From Cryphonectria parasitica EP155 (taxonomy: Eukaryota > Ascomycota > Sordariomycetes > Diaporthales > Cryphonectriaceae), in the NCBI RefSeq assembly GCF_011745365.1, contig NW_024468911.1, forward strand, positions 4,210,759-4,274,758: a stretch of 64,000 bases of DNA, given 5' to 3'. Below the pieces are notes generated by a model. The model saw only the letters and a program-made list of their open reading frames with translations. It had not been told where the DNA came from and made no database searches. Position 1 is the stretch's first letter; every line of letters begins with the position of its first letter. The position numbers and the translations under genes were made by a program. Of the stretch, positions 11,451-23,539 are shown one piece after another.

Positions 11451-13667
11451 ATGTCAATTGTGGCCGAGTAAGAAGACCCTAACCCCCATCCCCTCACTAC
11501 TCACACGTAGAGTCCTTGGCCTTCCGCCTCCTTCTCCTCCCCACCCTGAGTCATCATCATCACCACCGCCGCCGCCTACTATGCCGGTATCAAACATGGC
11601 TAGGAACAGTCATGTTCCCTCCGCTATCACAATGTCTTGCTGTCTCTCTGACACCCACTTAGTCATGTTCGGCGCATAGACGCCCAAATAGATCGGATCC
11701 TCCTTCACCCGCTTGTGGAGTCCGAGGATAGGTTTGCCATCGAGGAGCAGGACGATGGAGAGACCGAAGGCGGCACCCGCAGTACCGTTACGGCTGACTT
11801 CTCCTCGCCTCGGGTCAACGACCTGCTGCGGATCGTAAAGAGGCTCTCCAGCACCTCTGCTGCCGTCTTGCCTGTGACCCAGATCAAAGACTTGCTCCGG
11901 GACTCTGGTCTCGCCACAGCCGACGAGCAGCATGTCCTTGAGGCCAAGAGCCAGTATGAGTCCGAGGTGGAATGGTTGCTCGTCAGCAAGGCCACGACCC
12001 AAATATACGGTCTCATCCTGAACATCCTACTGGACGATATTATTCCTCTCAGCCAGGACATCTGGTACTGGGACCAGGTCCTCGGCTCCTACACCTACAG
12101 CAGCCTTTACGCGGTGCAGACCTCACCACTGCGCTGGTGGGCGTGGACCAAGGACATCTACCATGAGAGCTCGATGCGTTCGACGTTCTCACAGCGGTCC
12201 AGCCTCCTGGGCAGGTCGCCGCAGTTCGCGACCGATAGCATCTCGAGCAGGTGGGGGCGATTTTATGGTATTGTTCGGGACACGGTCACCGAGAGGTCGC
12301 TCAAGGACGTGCAGCACAAGATGTTCTCCACCGTGTCCCTGTGCCGTTCCGAGGCCAGGCAGAAGCAGAGCCAGCTCAAGAAGCTGCGCGAGATGACGGC
12401 CAGCGGCCTTGGGGTCCTGATAGACGAGGGGTTGAGCTTTGGCATCGACGAGGACAAGAGCGACGTGCACGACCACGGCATGGAGTGGAAGGGTGTGGTC
12501 GAGCGGAGCGTGGCGTTGATGGATATGGTCCTGCGAGACGTTGCCAACCTGGACCGTGGCGTCTCGGAGTTCGAGGACAAGGTCTTTGCAGGGGTCGAGC
12601 AGGACCCGGACCTGTCCATCCATGCAGAGGACATGGTCAGCAAGCCTGCCGTAATGGCGCGGCGGCTTCTGTTTCTGCTGGAGGACCGCATCCCCGCACA
12701 CATGGCGACGACGAGCAAGGTGGTCCAGGCAAGCGGCCGGCCATCGCGCCTCATCAGATACTGGCTGCCTGCCGGTATCCTTTTGGTCTCCTCGTCCACC
12801 ATCCTTCGTATCCTCGTCAATCGCAAGGCAGATATTGTCAACTGGATCCGCGACTTCGGCGTGACCGCCCGTGATTTTTGGCTCAACTGGGTGGTGGAGC
12901 CCGTCCGTAAGGTCATCGGCACCATCCGGCACGACTCGCAGTCCGAGATCGCCATCATGAGCCGTGACAGCCTCAAGGCCGATCGCGAGAGCCTGGAGCG
13001 CATGGTCGTCGACTTTGCCGTGGACAAGCCCTCCCTGGCAGGGGCCAGCGCCCCGCTGTCTGAGGCGCAGATTGTCGACATCCGCGCTAAGGTTAAGGAG
13101 GGCGATGTCACGCCCGTGCTCAAGGCCTTCGAACAAGACCTCCGCCAGCCCTTTGTCGGCGCCTTGCGGGGTGACTTGGTCCGAAGCCTGCTGATCCAGG
13201 TGCAGAAGACCAAGGTCGACCTCGAGGTTGCCATCTCGGGTATCGACGCCCTGCTCAGGTCACAGGAGCTCGTCTTTGGCTTTGTCGGCCTAACGCCCGG
13301 CATCCTCGTCTCGGTCGCGGTCCTCTCCTACCTCCGCGGCATGCTGTTCAGCAACCGCAGGGGGGCGCAGCGGCACGGCGAGAGGGTGGGTCGGTGTGTG
13401 CGGACACTGCGCAGCATCGATCGCATCTTTAGCGAGGCCACACCTAGCCAGAACAATTTGCTTTCGTACAAGGACCACGGCCTGCTCGTCACGGAGGTGC
13501 ACATACTCCGCAACCTGGTCAGTGCGGGACGTCTCATGCCGAGGGAGATCGAGAGCGAGTTCCTGGAGGACCTGGATGATCTGGCGAATGTCAAAGGGAT
13601 CCAGATCCAACAGAGAGCTCTGGAGAGGATTCGTTGGGCCTATGCTAGATGGTTGCAGACTAACTAA
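11451..13667 (+). CDS. nca2: Nca2, mitochondrial ATP synthase regulator
   Basis: Nca2 family proteins are needed in yeast for proper expression of the mitochondrial ATP6/ATP8 message and are mitochondrial membrane proteins. Exon 1 is 17 nt (11451-11467); intron 11468-11662 ends CTGACACCCACTTAG; exon 2 is 11663-13667. The join gives MSIVADHVRRIDAQIDRIL, the expected start, and 673 residues in total. The central part has ILNILLDDIIPLSQDIWYWD and QTSPLRWWAW. Two hydrophobic segments (about AGILLVSSSTILRIL and FGFVGLTPGILVSVAVLSYL) flank the conserved NCA2 core with YLRGMLF. Long antisense frames within it are GC-driven shadows. Confidence 0.93.
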
Positions 13668-15106
13668 TTGGAGCCAAATGGAGGAAGTCTTTAAAAAAGG
13701 TCATGATGATAAAGATGATGATCTATCGCATCAAGTATGGCGCATGGTGTGGTGGTTGTACAACAGAACAGTAAAATCAGACCCAAGAATCTTCTGCTTA
13801 GATTAGATTGGTATTTACCTGCTACTTACGATACAGACAACGACTCCGTCGATTCACCTGCACTTGCAAAATGTGTTGTATTGCTCAGAATGAGAAAACA
13901 GCCTCCAAATCTTACCAAAGATATACCATATATATATAAATCAAAATCAACGTCATTGTTCAACCGTCGTTCCCGAGGCTTCAGAGACCGCTCTCACTAG
14001 CACATAGGCGCCGTTTTCCTTTTTCTTTTTCTTTTTTTCCTTCTTCTTTCTCGAGGCATGAAAATGGGATGCTCCTGGTTGGCCATAGGACTTGAAATGC
14101 ACAACGAACGTCCTTTAGTCAACCTGCAGTCTGCAGATGACTATGTCTTGTGGGGAAAAAAAGTAAGAAAGAATGAGAAACCTAATCTGAGATTGGCTCT
14201 TGTTGAGAACAGACGTTAGATCTTTCGAGTTCAGGGGTTCAGAGTTGTCCCTTGACAGGCCAGAGTGCCTTGCGTACCTTGCGTTCCTAGCTGTCCTATA
14301 TGGTATAGTACTACGTCCTACCCTACTGTAAACAGTGGGAGTCGGTTCTCTTATTCGCGCTCACCCCCCTGCCATCCTCCTTCGTGGGCTCCCACGCCAC
14401 TGGGCGCTACCTGGCCGCCTGCCATTGCCAGCACTCAGAGTCATTCTAGCACTCCTACCATGGTATACTTTGCACACTAAGTCAGTACGTACTCTGTGGC
14501 GCGGCAACTCGCTCTCTCTTAGCATGCCTAGGCCCTTGGGGTATAGGGGGAAAGTGACACGCCTCGGCGCCGTAAAAGACGCCTCCTCCGCCACTACGAC
14601 CTCCACTATTACCACCTTGCAACGACCTACCAACTTGCACCACCACCACTTCCTATCTATCACTGCCGTCGTCCTTTCCCGCCTTGTCTCTTCTCTCTCT
14701 CTCTCTCCATCGCTCACTCATTCTCTCTTTCTCTACACACAATTTCTCTGACTCTCACAAGACACACAACTTCACGTCAACGGAATTGAACAAGAAAGTG
14801 TCGAAAAGCTGCTGCTGGCGCTTTTGCAGATTTGACAGCGAACAGAAGCAACTAGCAACAACAACACATCGGCGCCGAACCCAGAACCCACTTTATCGAC
14901 CAGGTCCCATATCCCATCCATCCACTCGACCGCGCAAGCCTAGGTTCACCGTCCCTCAAGAGGCGTCTATCCACCTTAAACGACCACCTCGACTAAACTC
15001 CCCATACTCTCCTCCCTCTCCCTCCTCAACATCACACTCCGAACGATCCGTGATCTCCTCCCCCCTCCGCCCCGGCATCACCAGTGGTGCCTGAACAGTC
15101 TTCATC
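13668..15106. other. Intergenic region and sec4 leader
   Basis: 3' UTR of nca2 and promoter/leader of sec4. CT-rich runs at about 14690-14740 are typical of fungal core promoters. No conserved protein seen. Confidence 0.55.
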
Positions 15107-16169
15107 ATGTCGAGCAACAGGAATTATGACTTCTTGGTACGTGTCCCTCCCCCGCCGCCTGTTTCGCCCCGCTATCTCGAAAGAGCCACGTTCTACTCCA
15201 GGCCGATGCACACCCACATTGCGACGAGCGCAACGATCCCCTCTCCGTCTAAGACGGGGTTCTGCCGTTCCTCCAGGCTACCAAAGGACGGACGAAATCA
15301 CCCTCAATCTATGAGATGAGACGGTGTCATCGACCATGTGTAGCTAGCAAGGATCTCGACAGACATAGCTAACCGCGTCTCTCCTGAATAGATCAAGCTG
15401 CTGCTGATCGGCGACTCGGGCGTGGGCAAGTCGTGCTGCCTGCTGCGATTCAGCGAAGACTCCTTTACGCCCTCCTTCATCACCACCATCGGCATCGACT
15501 TCAAGATCAGGACCATTGAACTGGACGGCAAGCGCGTCAAGCTGCAGATTTGGGACACCGCCGGCCAGGAGCGCTTCCGCACCATCACAACCGCCTACTA
15601 CCGCGGTGCCATGGGTATACTGCTCGTCTACGACGTCACAGATCAGAGATCTTTTGAGAGTACGTCCGCTATTACTGCCGCCTTCCTCCTCTCCCTTCCT
15701 TTCTGGTTTGGATTTATTCTCTCCCACACCGCCACACCAGTGGGCCCCCACCACCCCTTCTCCTTTCCTACACCACACGTTGCAAGCACAGAGCAAGCAA
15801 GGGCCATGTGACTGACCGTGCTTTTACAATCTTTTTTTCCTTTGCCGAACAGATATCCGTACCTGGTTCGCGAACGTAGAGCAGCACGCCACCGAGGGCG
15901 TCAACAAGATTCTGATCGGCAACAAGTGCGACTGGGAGGAGAAGCGCGCCGTGTCCACCGAGCAGGGCGAGGCCCTTGCCAGGGAACTTGGCATCCCCTT
16001 CCTCGAGGTCTCGGCCAAGAGCAACATCAACATCGACAAGGCCTTCTACAGCCTCGCCTCCGATATCAAGAAGCGCATCATCGACACCTCCAAGAACGAC
16101 ACCACCGCCAGCGGTAGCGGCGTGAACGTGGGTGGGGACACGGGCAACGCTGCTAGCAAGTGCTGTTAA
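15107..16169 (+). CDS. sec4: Rab GTPase Sec4/Rab8 (SrgA type)
   Basis: Secretory-vesicle Rab that acts with the exocyst in polarised exocytosis at hyphal tips. Exons 15107-15136, 15392-15659 and 15853-16169 (introns 255 and 193 nt) give 204 residues. G motifs: GDSGVGKS at 17-24, TIGIDFK in switch I, WDTAGQE at 64-70, GNKCD at 122-126, EVSAK at 151-155. The Rab8 effector region [19 protein letters not shown] is intact. The C-terminus ends KCC, a double-geranylgeranylation site. The phase-1 junction at intron 2 makes Asn100 (SFE|NIRTWF). Identity is firm at the Sec4/Rab8 level. Confidence 0.96.
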
Positions 16170-16779
16170 GTCGACGCAGATGCAGCGGACCAGCACAAAG
16201 AGGGAGAAGAGGCAACAGCTGGGGGAGGATCGTGACGGACAGAGGAGCCTGGCCGACAATCTCGACGACCTCCCCCCCCCCCCTCTCCTTTTTTTTATTT
16301 TTAAATTCTCTTTCAAGGGAGCTTCCGCAATCACGAATGGGATGAAGGCGGATTTAGTTCTAAAGACACACTGGTACTACAGGGTCGATGCATTGCAGCA
16401 GCATGAAGGAATTACAGGCACGGGATCACGTCGCATATGGCCCAAAAACTTTATTATATCCGTGGGGAAAGGACATTGGGAGGAGGGGTTTGACGGGATG
16501 GCCATACTGCTATCCGGTCTCGAAGGAGCTGTGTAGTACGAAGACTTTGTTCATCAAGTTGGTACACGAAGGGGTAGTAGGGCGGATGTGTTCACCAGAT
16601 CGGTCAGTCACTCAGTCAGAGGACCGAACAAGATGGATGGCCTCACAAGGGTGGGAAGACAAAAAACCAACACACACCCCGTCAAAACCTTTTATTCTTG
16701 GGGATGGCGGCTGAGAGGGAAAGGGTTAAATTTCCAAAAGCATCCCCCCTCTTTTTCATAGAGCAGTGAACGAGCACAG

Positions 16780-16813
<34 letters not shown>

Positions 16814-17381
16814 GGAGGGAGGGAGAGGGAGGGAGAGAAAGAGAGAAGCGGCTTTTTGTGTTTCTTTTTAACCGTTTTGGTTCATGTTTATGGCGGAGGT
16901 AAACTGGAACGTGCAAATATTGTGTTGGAACCAAAGGAGTTTTTTAAGTGGCTATTTGTGGGTTGCAAATACAAATTCGTTACTAAAAATGACTTTTGAT
17001 GAGAGTATTTTCTCTTTTTATTAAGCATGATTTTAGTGAGGTTTTCGATTCGGAGCATTTCTGCCTTGTTGGGACGTCGTGTGACGGATGGCTCTTAGAA
17101 TTAGCCGTTATAGATACTTGCTCATGCAGGTACGGTAGGTAGGGGGGGTGATTTGGTTTATGCTTGTGCCCCCCGAAGGAAATATAGAGTCTTGTATGTC
17201 TTAGCATGAGACAAGACGGGGGTCAGTGTGTCAGTCAAGTACTTGGGCATGTATACCTCGTATAAATGCCTGGTAGACATGTTTCTTCTATTCATAGGGT
17301 ATCTTCTCTACACGCCTGTGTTGGCATGTGTTCATCCAGTCCATTCTATACCAACACCACACTGCTCCCGAGGACTCTAAA
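16170..17381. other. Convergent intergenic region, repeats only
   Basis: Contains a C12 run at 16272-16283 in the sec4 3' region, a CA/GA microsatellite at about 16781-16845 and a CAAGTACTTG palindrome at 17236-17245. No gene supported. Confidence 0.6.
16781..16845. repeat. CA then GA microsatellite
   Basis: (CA)n runs directly into (GA)n and then GGGA-type purine repeats. Confidence 0.85.
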
Positions 17382-20210
17382 CTACATCAGCGCCACAGCA
17401 TTTACAAGCACCGTCTGCCCCAGCTCCGCATCGTATATGGGCCGCTTGTGCCAGCACCTGACGAATCGGCGCGCGATGGCACGCTGCTTGAACGTCAAGA
17501 CAAACCGGTGGAACCTTTCATCTTTCTGGCCCGCGTCGTCGTCGCCGTCGCCGTCGTCGTGGCTCTCCTTGTCGCTAGGGCCTTCTGCATCCTGGCTGCT
17601 GGAGGAGGGAAGAAGAAGGCCGTCTGTCCCCACAACGGATGTCGTCTCGGCGGGCGGGCCACCAACCACCCCGGCGTCATCATCGTCTTCGGCCTGGAGC
17701 GGTGCGTCTACTGTCTCCGTCATCACCTTGATCTCCTGGCCCTCGGTCACGGCCTTCACCCTCACCGGCCTGATGCCTTCCCGGAGGTTGATCAGCGCCC
17801 ATGGCGTGCCCCTCTCCCGCCCGTCGTCCCGGAGCGTCGACCAGAGCTCGGCCGGCGTCAGCCCACCCCCAGACGCCCGACCGCCGCCGTTGATGGAGAT
17901 CAACACCTTGGCGGGCATCTCGGCCTCTGGCCGTAGAGCTTGGACTACGTCGGCTATGGTCGTCTTGGAAGCGATCTGTCCGACCATCTGGGTGGTCCAC
18001 ATGCGCACGCTGATGCGAAGTGGGGCGGCGGGCGGGCAGATCGTAAAGGACTGGACGGCGGCTCTCTCTTCATCGGTGAGGAAGGGCTGCGGGTTCACAG
18101 GCGCGGTATCGAGTGGACCGCGCGCCGGTGTGCGGCCGGATTGGGTGGCCGAATGCAACAGGCGCCTGCTGAGCTCGTATAGTCGCTTGGCCTCTTGGAC
18201 ATAGGCGACTGCGGGGGCACGCGAGTGGAACATGAGGAAGTACTGGCCAACGGGCTCGTATGTTAGAGGGTCGCGCGCCTGGACGACCTTCACGAGGCCG
18301 CCAGCCCAGCCCTCGACGTATTTGCCTTCTGGAATGACTCGGTAGAAGTCGGTATCGACGAGTGAGTTGCTCACACCCGAAATGACGACTACGGTCGAAT
18401 GCGAGCCATACTTGCCTGCCTCAGGCGCTGTGATGTGTTCTCGGTCCTCCTCCGGAATCCAATTGCGTACTTCGTTTCGTAGTGAGATAAGTAATGGTCC
18501 ATCGGACGTGTCCTGTTGGGGATATGCAGAGCTTTCGTGAGGTTCATCTTTTTCCACAGTCGCCTCTGGGTCAGGCGGTAGCTGGCCAGGGAAGAGCTGT
18601 TTGTAGATAGAACCATAGGCTTGCCGCGGTTTCGCAGAAATATCGATGAAGTATTTAGCTCTTGGATCAACATCACTACCCATCTCGGAGGGGCGACCTC
18701 TTCGGTTCGTGAGCACCGATCTTAAGCTCCTGCTCGTATGTTCAGACTCCTCAGGAAACAACATCTTGAAGATGGAGCGTACTGTGTCCGATGAGGTATT
18801 GAGTTCAGATTCCTTGTCTAGGGAGGTCTGCTCGCTCTCGCTTGGCACTCCGAAGCTGCTGCGTCTTCGCTCATCCAAGCCGAAATCCGAGTCCCCTGCA
18901 TGGAGGAGGAGCCGATTATCTCCCGAAGACAGATGTTGAGATTGCTCCGACGGAGAATCTGTGTTCATTGGGGACCCCTCGACTGGCAGCCAATTACGCC
19001 GCATGGCAAAATTGATGTCCTTTTGCGTCTTCTGGGGTTTGAAGGTCGTCGGAGAGTACGCAGACAGGATAGTCTTCTCGTGTGGGTGGTCTGAACGAGG
19101 TGGTGCAGCAGGTCTGCTTAACGCAGGCTCCTCGGCAGATCTATGAGTGTGTTGCGCCTTGGGGAGACCAGATCCAGTAGGATCGCTTGCGCCTTTGGCA
19201 AGATTGACTGCTCTAGGTGTCGTAGCAGACTGTGTGGGTGTGGTGTTGGCCACTTGTGGTGCTGCAGGTGCTTGGTCCCAGGATTTGAAACCCAACCTTC
19301 GAGCTGTTGCTCGCTTGACATCGGTGGCCTTGCGGGACACCTCTATCCCAAGTCGGTCTGCCACGGCGCGTAGCTGCGCATCCAAGAGCGGGGAAGGCTT
19401 CTTGTCGTGGCCGCCACGACGTTGGAATGCTGTACGTCTAGACGAAGTCGAGGATGGATTGTCAAGGCTAGGTTGCCGAAGACTCTTCTCTGCCCGATTC
19501 TCTACTGCTGAATGATGGACACTGGAAGCTTCCGGCCTGATGTATGGCTTCACCTGAACCGCAGTATCACGCTGTGTCTCCTCGCTGCCATTTTGTGCAT
19601 TGGCAACAGCTCCCACATCTTGGAATGGTTTGCGCCCGGCCTTTCGCAAATTCTCGTGTATGGGGGTGGACTTCCTAAAGAACACTCTTGCATGAAGATC
19701 CGTGAGCGGAATGTTCTTGTCAGGGGCCCGGATCTTGCGCCAAATCGGTGCTTCATCATTCAAATCGAGATGCGTAGGGAAGGATTTCTCGACGGGTGGC
19801 AGTGATACAGGGCCGCTGTGCCGGTGATGGGTGATGTGGTGAACTCTGTTCTTGCTCGAATCTCCATGATGGGAATAATCCTTGCCTGCAGGCGTGTATG
19901 TTCGGAACTTGCGTTGCTCACCCGCCAGACTGTGCATCTCTTGTCGCGCCTCGTCCACCTGAGGCATGCCTTCTTGCTCCCAAGCCGGGACCTGCTCTTC
20001 CAGCGCTTGTGTGAGGGCTGAATGGTCAGTCCCATAGCCGTCGGTGAGGAGAGGAGGAGTCGCTGTCGGCGAGGTCGAGGGTGACGAGCTACTGTAGTGG
20101 ACCGCTGCCACGACGAGGGCAGTCCTAGTCCTCGCCGAGTCTGTCGTTGCTGTGGTCCTCCATCGTGGCAATGGAGACTGCGACACGGGCAATCGCCTAC
20201 CACGCAGCAT
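17382..20210 (-). CDS. Large protein of unknown function, probably mitochondrial
   Basis: Single-exon frame of 942 residues from ATG at 20208-20210. I do not recognise a named family. The first 50 or so residues are rich in Arg, Ser and Thr with no acidic residues near the start (MLRGRRLPVSQSPLPRWRTT), which resembles a mitochondrial presequence. The middle (about 100-560) is low-complexity, Ser/Thr/Pro/Gln-rich and probably disordered. The C-terminal third looks folded: VVVISGVSNSLVDTDFYRVI, then GQYFLMFHSRAPAVAYVQEA. That spacing of a VVISGVS strand and a GQYFLMF strand is reminiscent of RNP2/RNP1 of an RRM, so RNA binding is a guess only. Its 3' end faces sec4; upstream is the divergent AAA ATPase gene. 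Confidence 0.75.
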   Translation of the reverse strand: MLRGRRLPVSQSPLPRWRTTATTDSARTRTALVVAAVHYSSSSPSTSPTATPPLLTDGYGTDHSALTQALEEQVPAWEQEGMPQVDEARQEMHSLAGEQRKFRTYTPAGKDYSHHGDSSKNRVHHITHHRHSGPVSLPPVEKSFPTHLDLNDEAPIWRKIRAPDKNIPLTDLHARVFFRKSTPIHENLRKAGRKPFQDVGAVANAQNGSEETQRDTAVQVKPYIRPEASSVHHSAVENRAEKSLRQPSLDNPSSTSSRRTAFQRRGGHDKKPSPLLDAQLRAVADRLGIEVSRKATDVKRATARRLGFKSWDQAPAAPQVANTTPTQSATTPRAVNLAKGASDPTGSGLPKAQHTHRSAEEPALSRPAAPPRSDHPHEKTILSAYSPTTFKPQKTQKDINFAMRRNWLPVEGSPMNTDSPSEQSQHLSSGDNRLLLHAGDSDFGLDERRRSSFGVPSESEQTSLDKESELNTSSDTVRSIFKMLFPEESEHTSRSLRSVLTNRRGRPSEMGSDVDPRAKYFIDISAKPRQAYGSIYKQLFPGQLPPDPEATVEKDEPHESSAYPQQDTSDGPLLISLRNEVRNWIPEEDREHITAPEAGKYGSHSTVVVISGVSNSLVDTDFYRVIPEGKYVEGWAGGLVKVVQARDPLTYEPVGQYFLMFHSRAPAVAYVQEAKRLYELSRRLLHSATQSGRTPARGPLDTAPVNPQPFLTDEERAAVQSFTICPPAAPLRISVRMWTTQMVGQIASKTTIADVVQALRPEAEMPAKVLISINGGGRASGGGLTPAELWSTLRDDGRERGTPWALINLREGIRPVRVKAVTEGQEIKVMTETVDAPLQAEDDDDAGVVGGPPAETTSVVGTDGLLLPSSSSQDAEGPSDKESHDDGDGDDDAGQKDERFHRFVLTFKQRAIARRFVRCWHKRPIYDAELGQTVLVNAVALM

Positions 20211-20923
20211 CAATGCGACGCCCCTACTATGATTGCCTCATTCGCAGTTCCTCAAGAGTGCCCTCGTAGGTGGGCATTGAAGACCTGTTGTTGGCTCAAC
20301 GTCGTTGGTGGGGGGGTTGTTGTTGTTGTAGCTGCTGAAAAGGCACAAGCTTTGGAAGTTTGCAGCCGTCTTTTGTGGTTCAGGCCTGGAGATGTCGGAG
20401 CAGGGATCTTGTATTTATCGGATTCAAGTATGTACTGTGTAGGCGGACCAGAGTATAAAGCTACTGCAAGTACTAAGTACCCTGTATTATGCAATACCAT
20501 CGTATTGGAATCTCAATGATATCATTCGACCTTGCTTCATTGCTTGGTAGACTTCACTTTTTATTTAATAAGAAAGAAGAAGATAAAAGAGGGAAAAAAA
20601 GGTTAACCTCATGTACATGGGAAACCATCTAGATTTGAAGCTCAGTCTGACTTTTCTACCACGGGTCATCTACACTGCTTGAATTTTGCGCAAACCGTAA
20701 AGTGTACCAGGGTACGTACCAGGCGTGTAAGTGGTCCCCACCTGCCAGACTTGATATTTTTCTCTTCTTTCCTAGTTACGGACTAAAGATTTGTACACAC
20801 AGAAGAGACTCGTCGCATTCACAACCTCACATCCTTCTCGTCTGTTTCTAAACCGAAACTTGCTCCCTCCTCCCCTCTTCCCCAATCCATTTCCTACACG
20901 TTCAATGGACTATCAGTCATAAT
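20211..20923. other. Divergent promoter region
   Basis: Between the 942-residue gene and the AAA ATPase gene. It has AAGTAC-type repeats near 20466-20480 and a CT-rich leader just before 20924. Confidence 0.55.
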
Positions 20924-23263
20924 ATGAAGTTCATCGAGGTCAAAGTCAGGCCTATCCCCACAAACTCTTCTGACAAGGCTGCCGAGAAGTCGCTTAAGGG
21001 CGCCTCACGGATCTACGTCAACAAGGAGGTTCTCTATGAACTAGTAGGCACAGCCCTCGAGAATGGAAAGCCCTGCACCGTCGAGAAGACCCTGGCAGAT
21101 GGCCAGGTGATCAGGCAGGAGGCATCGCTGTGGGTGGCAGCTGATCCCAAGCTGAGCCGCGCCGTGTCACAGATGAGCAAGGCGTATCAGGATGCTTGTG
21201 ATTTCAAGCTGGGCGACCAGGTCAAGATTGTCTATACCGATGGCAAGACTATACCAGAAGCTGAGGAGGTTATGTTGGAGGAGGTAACCACGGATCAGCA
21301 GCCAGCCATCAAGGAGGAAGACATGTCCTTTTGGGAGAGATCGGTTAGGGGCCACCTGATGGGGTTGGACCATGTCTTTCCTGGCTTGACGCTCAAAAGG
21401 ATCTTCGAAGACCAGACCTATCGTAACTTCAAGATCATCACCGTCAATGGGACAGGCACAATTAATGCGCGCTTCGACCCAGACTCAACAAAGGTCCGGA
21501 TCCGGACGGCTGGCGAAACTGGGGCGGCCGAGGCGCGTCCAGCACGGCCAGCACGATTGAGGGTCGACAACATCCAGGGTCTTGAGCACCAGATACAAGA
21601 ACTCAACAAGATTTTCCGAACATGGACTGGACAGCTGCGGTCTCGAGCAACCCCAAAGTCCTGTGGGCTTGTCATTCACGGTGGACACGGGACTGGCAAG
21701 ACGCTGCTCCTGAACCACATCGCCCAGAGCGGCTGGGGCACCGTGCACCGGATCCAGCCCAGCGACAAACTCTCGTCCATCACCGAGACGTTCCAACGGG
21801 CCAGAGAGAGCCAGCCCAGCATCCTTGTCATGGACAGATTCGAGCAGCTCATCGACAAAGACCGCAGTAACCGGAACGCAGTGATCCAGACTGTCGGCGA
21901 GTTCTTGGATAGGCTGGTCGAGGATGCCACGGCCAAGAACGAACGGCCCAAGGTTTTGATCCTCGCAGCGTGCTTAGATTACCTGACGGATATGCCCCAA
22001 GATCTGACAGATATGGGGCGTTTTGAGAAGCACATCAACCTGCCCCTGCCGGACACGAACCGAAGGAGAGCCATCTTGTCGAGTTTCGATATGCCTCTAC
22101 CGCCGAGCTTGAGAGAAGATATGCTGACACGCCTAAGCGAGCGGACGCATGCATACAACGGCAAAGACTTGGCGAAGCTAGTTGGAGAAGCCTCTGAGAT
22201 GTGGGAGGTCAGGCTGGCGGAATTGGAGGATGCTGGGAGTATCATCTCATCAGAGGACGAGTTTATTTCTGAGGCCATTCTTCTGCAAGCCATGCAGACC
22301 ATTCGGCCCTCTGCAATGCATGACATCAATCTGAAGCCACCACCAGTCCACTGGGACGATATTGGGGGGCAAGATGAGGTCAAAAAGTCTCTACAGGAAG
22401 CCATCGCTCTTGCCACAGTGAGTGTCCTCCTCTGACTAGATCACTGGTATTTTGTATGACTCTATCGACTGACGGCTGCCTTCCTTCTCCCACAGGTCCC
22501 CAAAGACAAACTGCTTCGCTACACCCCCAACCCACCCAAAGGCTTCCTCCTGTACGGCCCCCCAGGCTGCTCCAAGACCATGGCAGCACAGGCCCTAGCC
22601 ACCGAGGCAGACCTCAACTTCTTCGCAGTCAAGGGCGCCGAGCTGCTCAACATGTACGTCGGCGAGTCCGAGCGCCAAATCCGACAGCTCTTCCAGCGCG
22701 CCCGCGAGGCCGCGCCGAGCATCATCTTTTTCGACGAGATAGACTCTATCGGTGGACAGCGGTCTGGGTTCGGCTCTTCGGGCGCGAGTAGCGGCGGCGG
22801 CGGCAGCGGGCTCAATGTGCTCACCACGCTGCTGAACGAGATGCAAGGGTTCGAGCAGACACAGGGCGTGTTGGTACTTGCCGCTACCAACCGCCCGCAG
22901 GCACTGGACCCGGCACTGCTGCGGCCGGGACGGTTTGACAAGCTGATCTACGTGAGACCACCGGACGAGACTGCGCGGGTGGCCATCTTTCGCAAGTTTG
23001 TGGCCACCCGCAATGCTGCGCCAGATGTGGACGTGGCGGAGTTGGCGGCGGAGACGGAAGGGTTCTCGGGGGCAGAGATTGCGAGGATCTGTAGTGATGC
23101 GGGCTTGAATGCATGGTGGAGGGACTCGAAGAGCGAAGAAGGGAAGGGGATTACTATGGAGGATTTGAGGTGCGAGATTAGGACTGCGCCCAGGATGATC
23201 ACTCGAGAGATGCTGGATGCGTATGAGGCTTGGGCAAAGAAGTTCCTCAAAGGGGCCGTTTAG
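20924..23263 (+). CDS. AAA ATPase, Afg2/Drg1-like, with divergent first ATPase domain
   Basis: Two-domain Cdc48-type AAA protein of 753 residues (exons 20924-22417 and 22496-23263; intron 78 nt, GTGAGT...CACAG). Domain 2 is canonical: Walker A GPPGCSKT at 519-526, the unusual CSKT form typical of Afg2/SPATA5; NMYVGESERQIRQLF; Walker B IIFFDEID with Asp578-Glu579; sensor LAATNRP; arginine finger RPGRFDKLIY. Domain 1 keeps Walker A (GGHGTGKT, 253-260), but Walker B is LVMDRFEQL (Asp304-Arg305, no catalytic Glu) and the sensor Asn motif is replaced by LAACLDYL. The N-terminal 200 residues resemble an N-domain. Yeast Afg2/Drg1 releases Rlp24 from pre-60S ribosomes in the cytoplasm. The divergent domain 1 means this could be an Afg2 relative rather than the ortholog. 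Confidence 0.82.
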
Positions 23264-23539
23264 GACAGCCACCTGCCTATCTAGATGGTCATGAGATAAG
23301 AGGCTGATATATCAACACCCTAATATGAACTGATGCCTGCCTTTTGGATCACTGTAACACACAGCTAGCAATTCCGTAAACCCTCGTGGCTACCTGGAAC
23401 GTTTGGTTTCATCTCTAACAGGAGAGACACAGGTTTTCATTTTGCGTACACTTCAAAGATTGTCCCACAGTTTTGGAAAACATCCAGTTTCTATTGCCTC
23501 GGCTGTAGACCGCCACACATAAAGAAGACATGGTGTATC

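Noticed and set aside
12263..13303. 346-codon antisense frame within nca2
   Set aside because: GC-rich third positions of the sense gene create it; Ser/Arg-rich with no domain.
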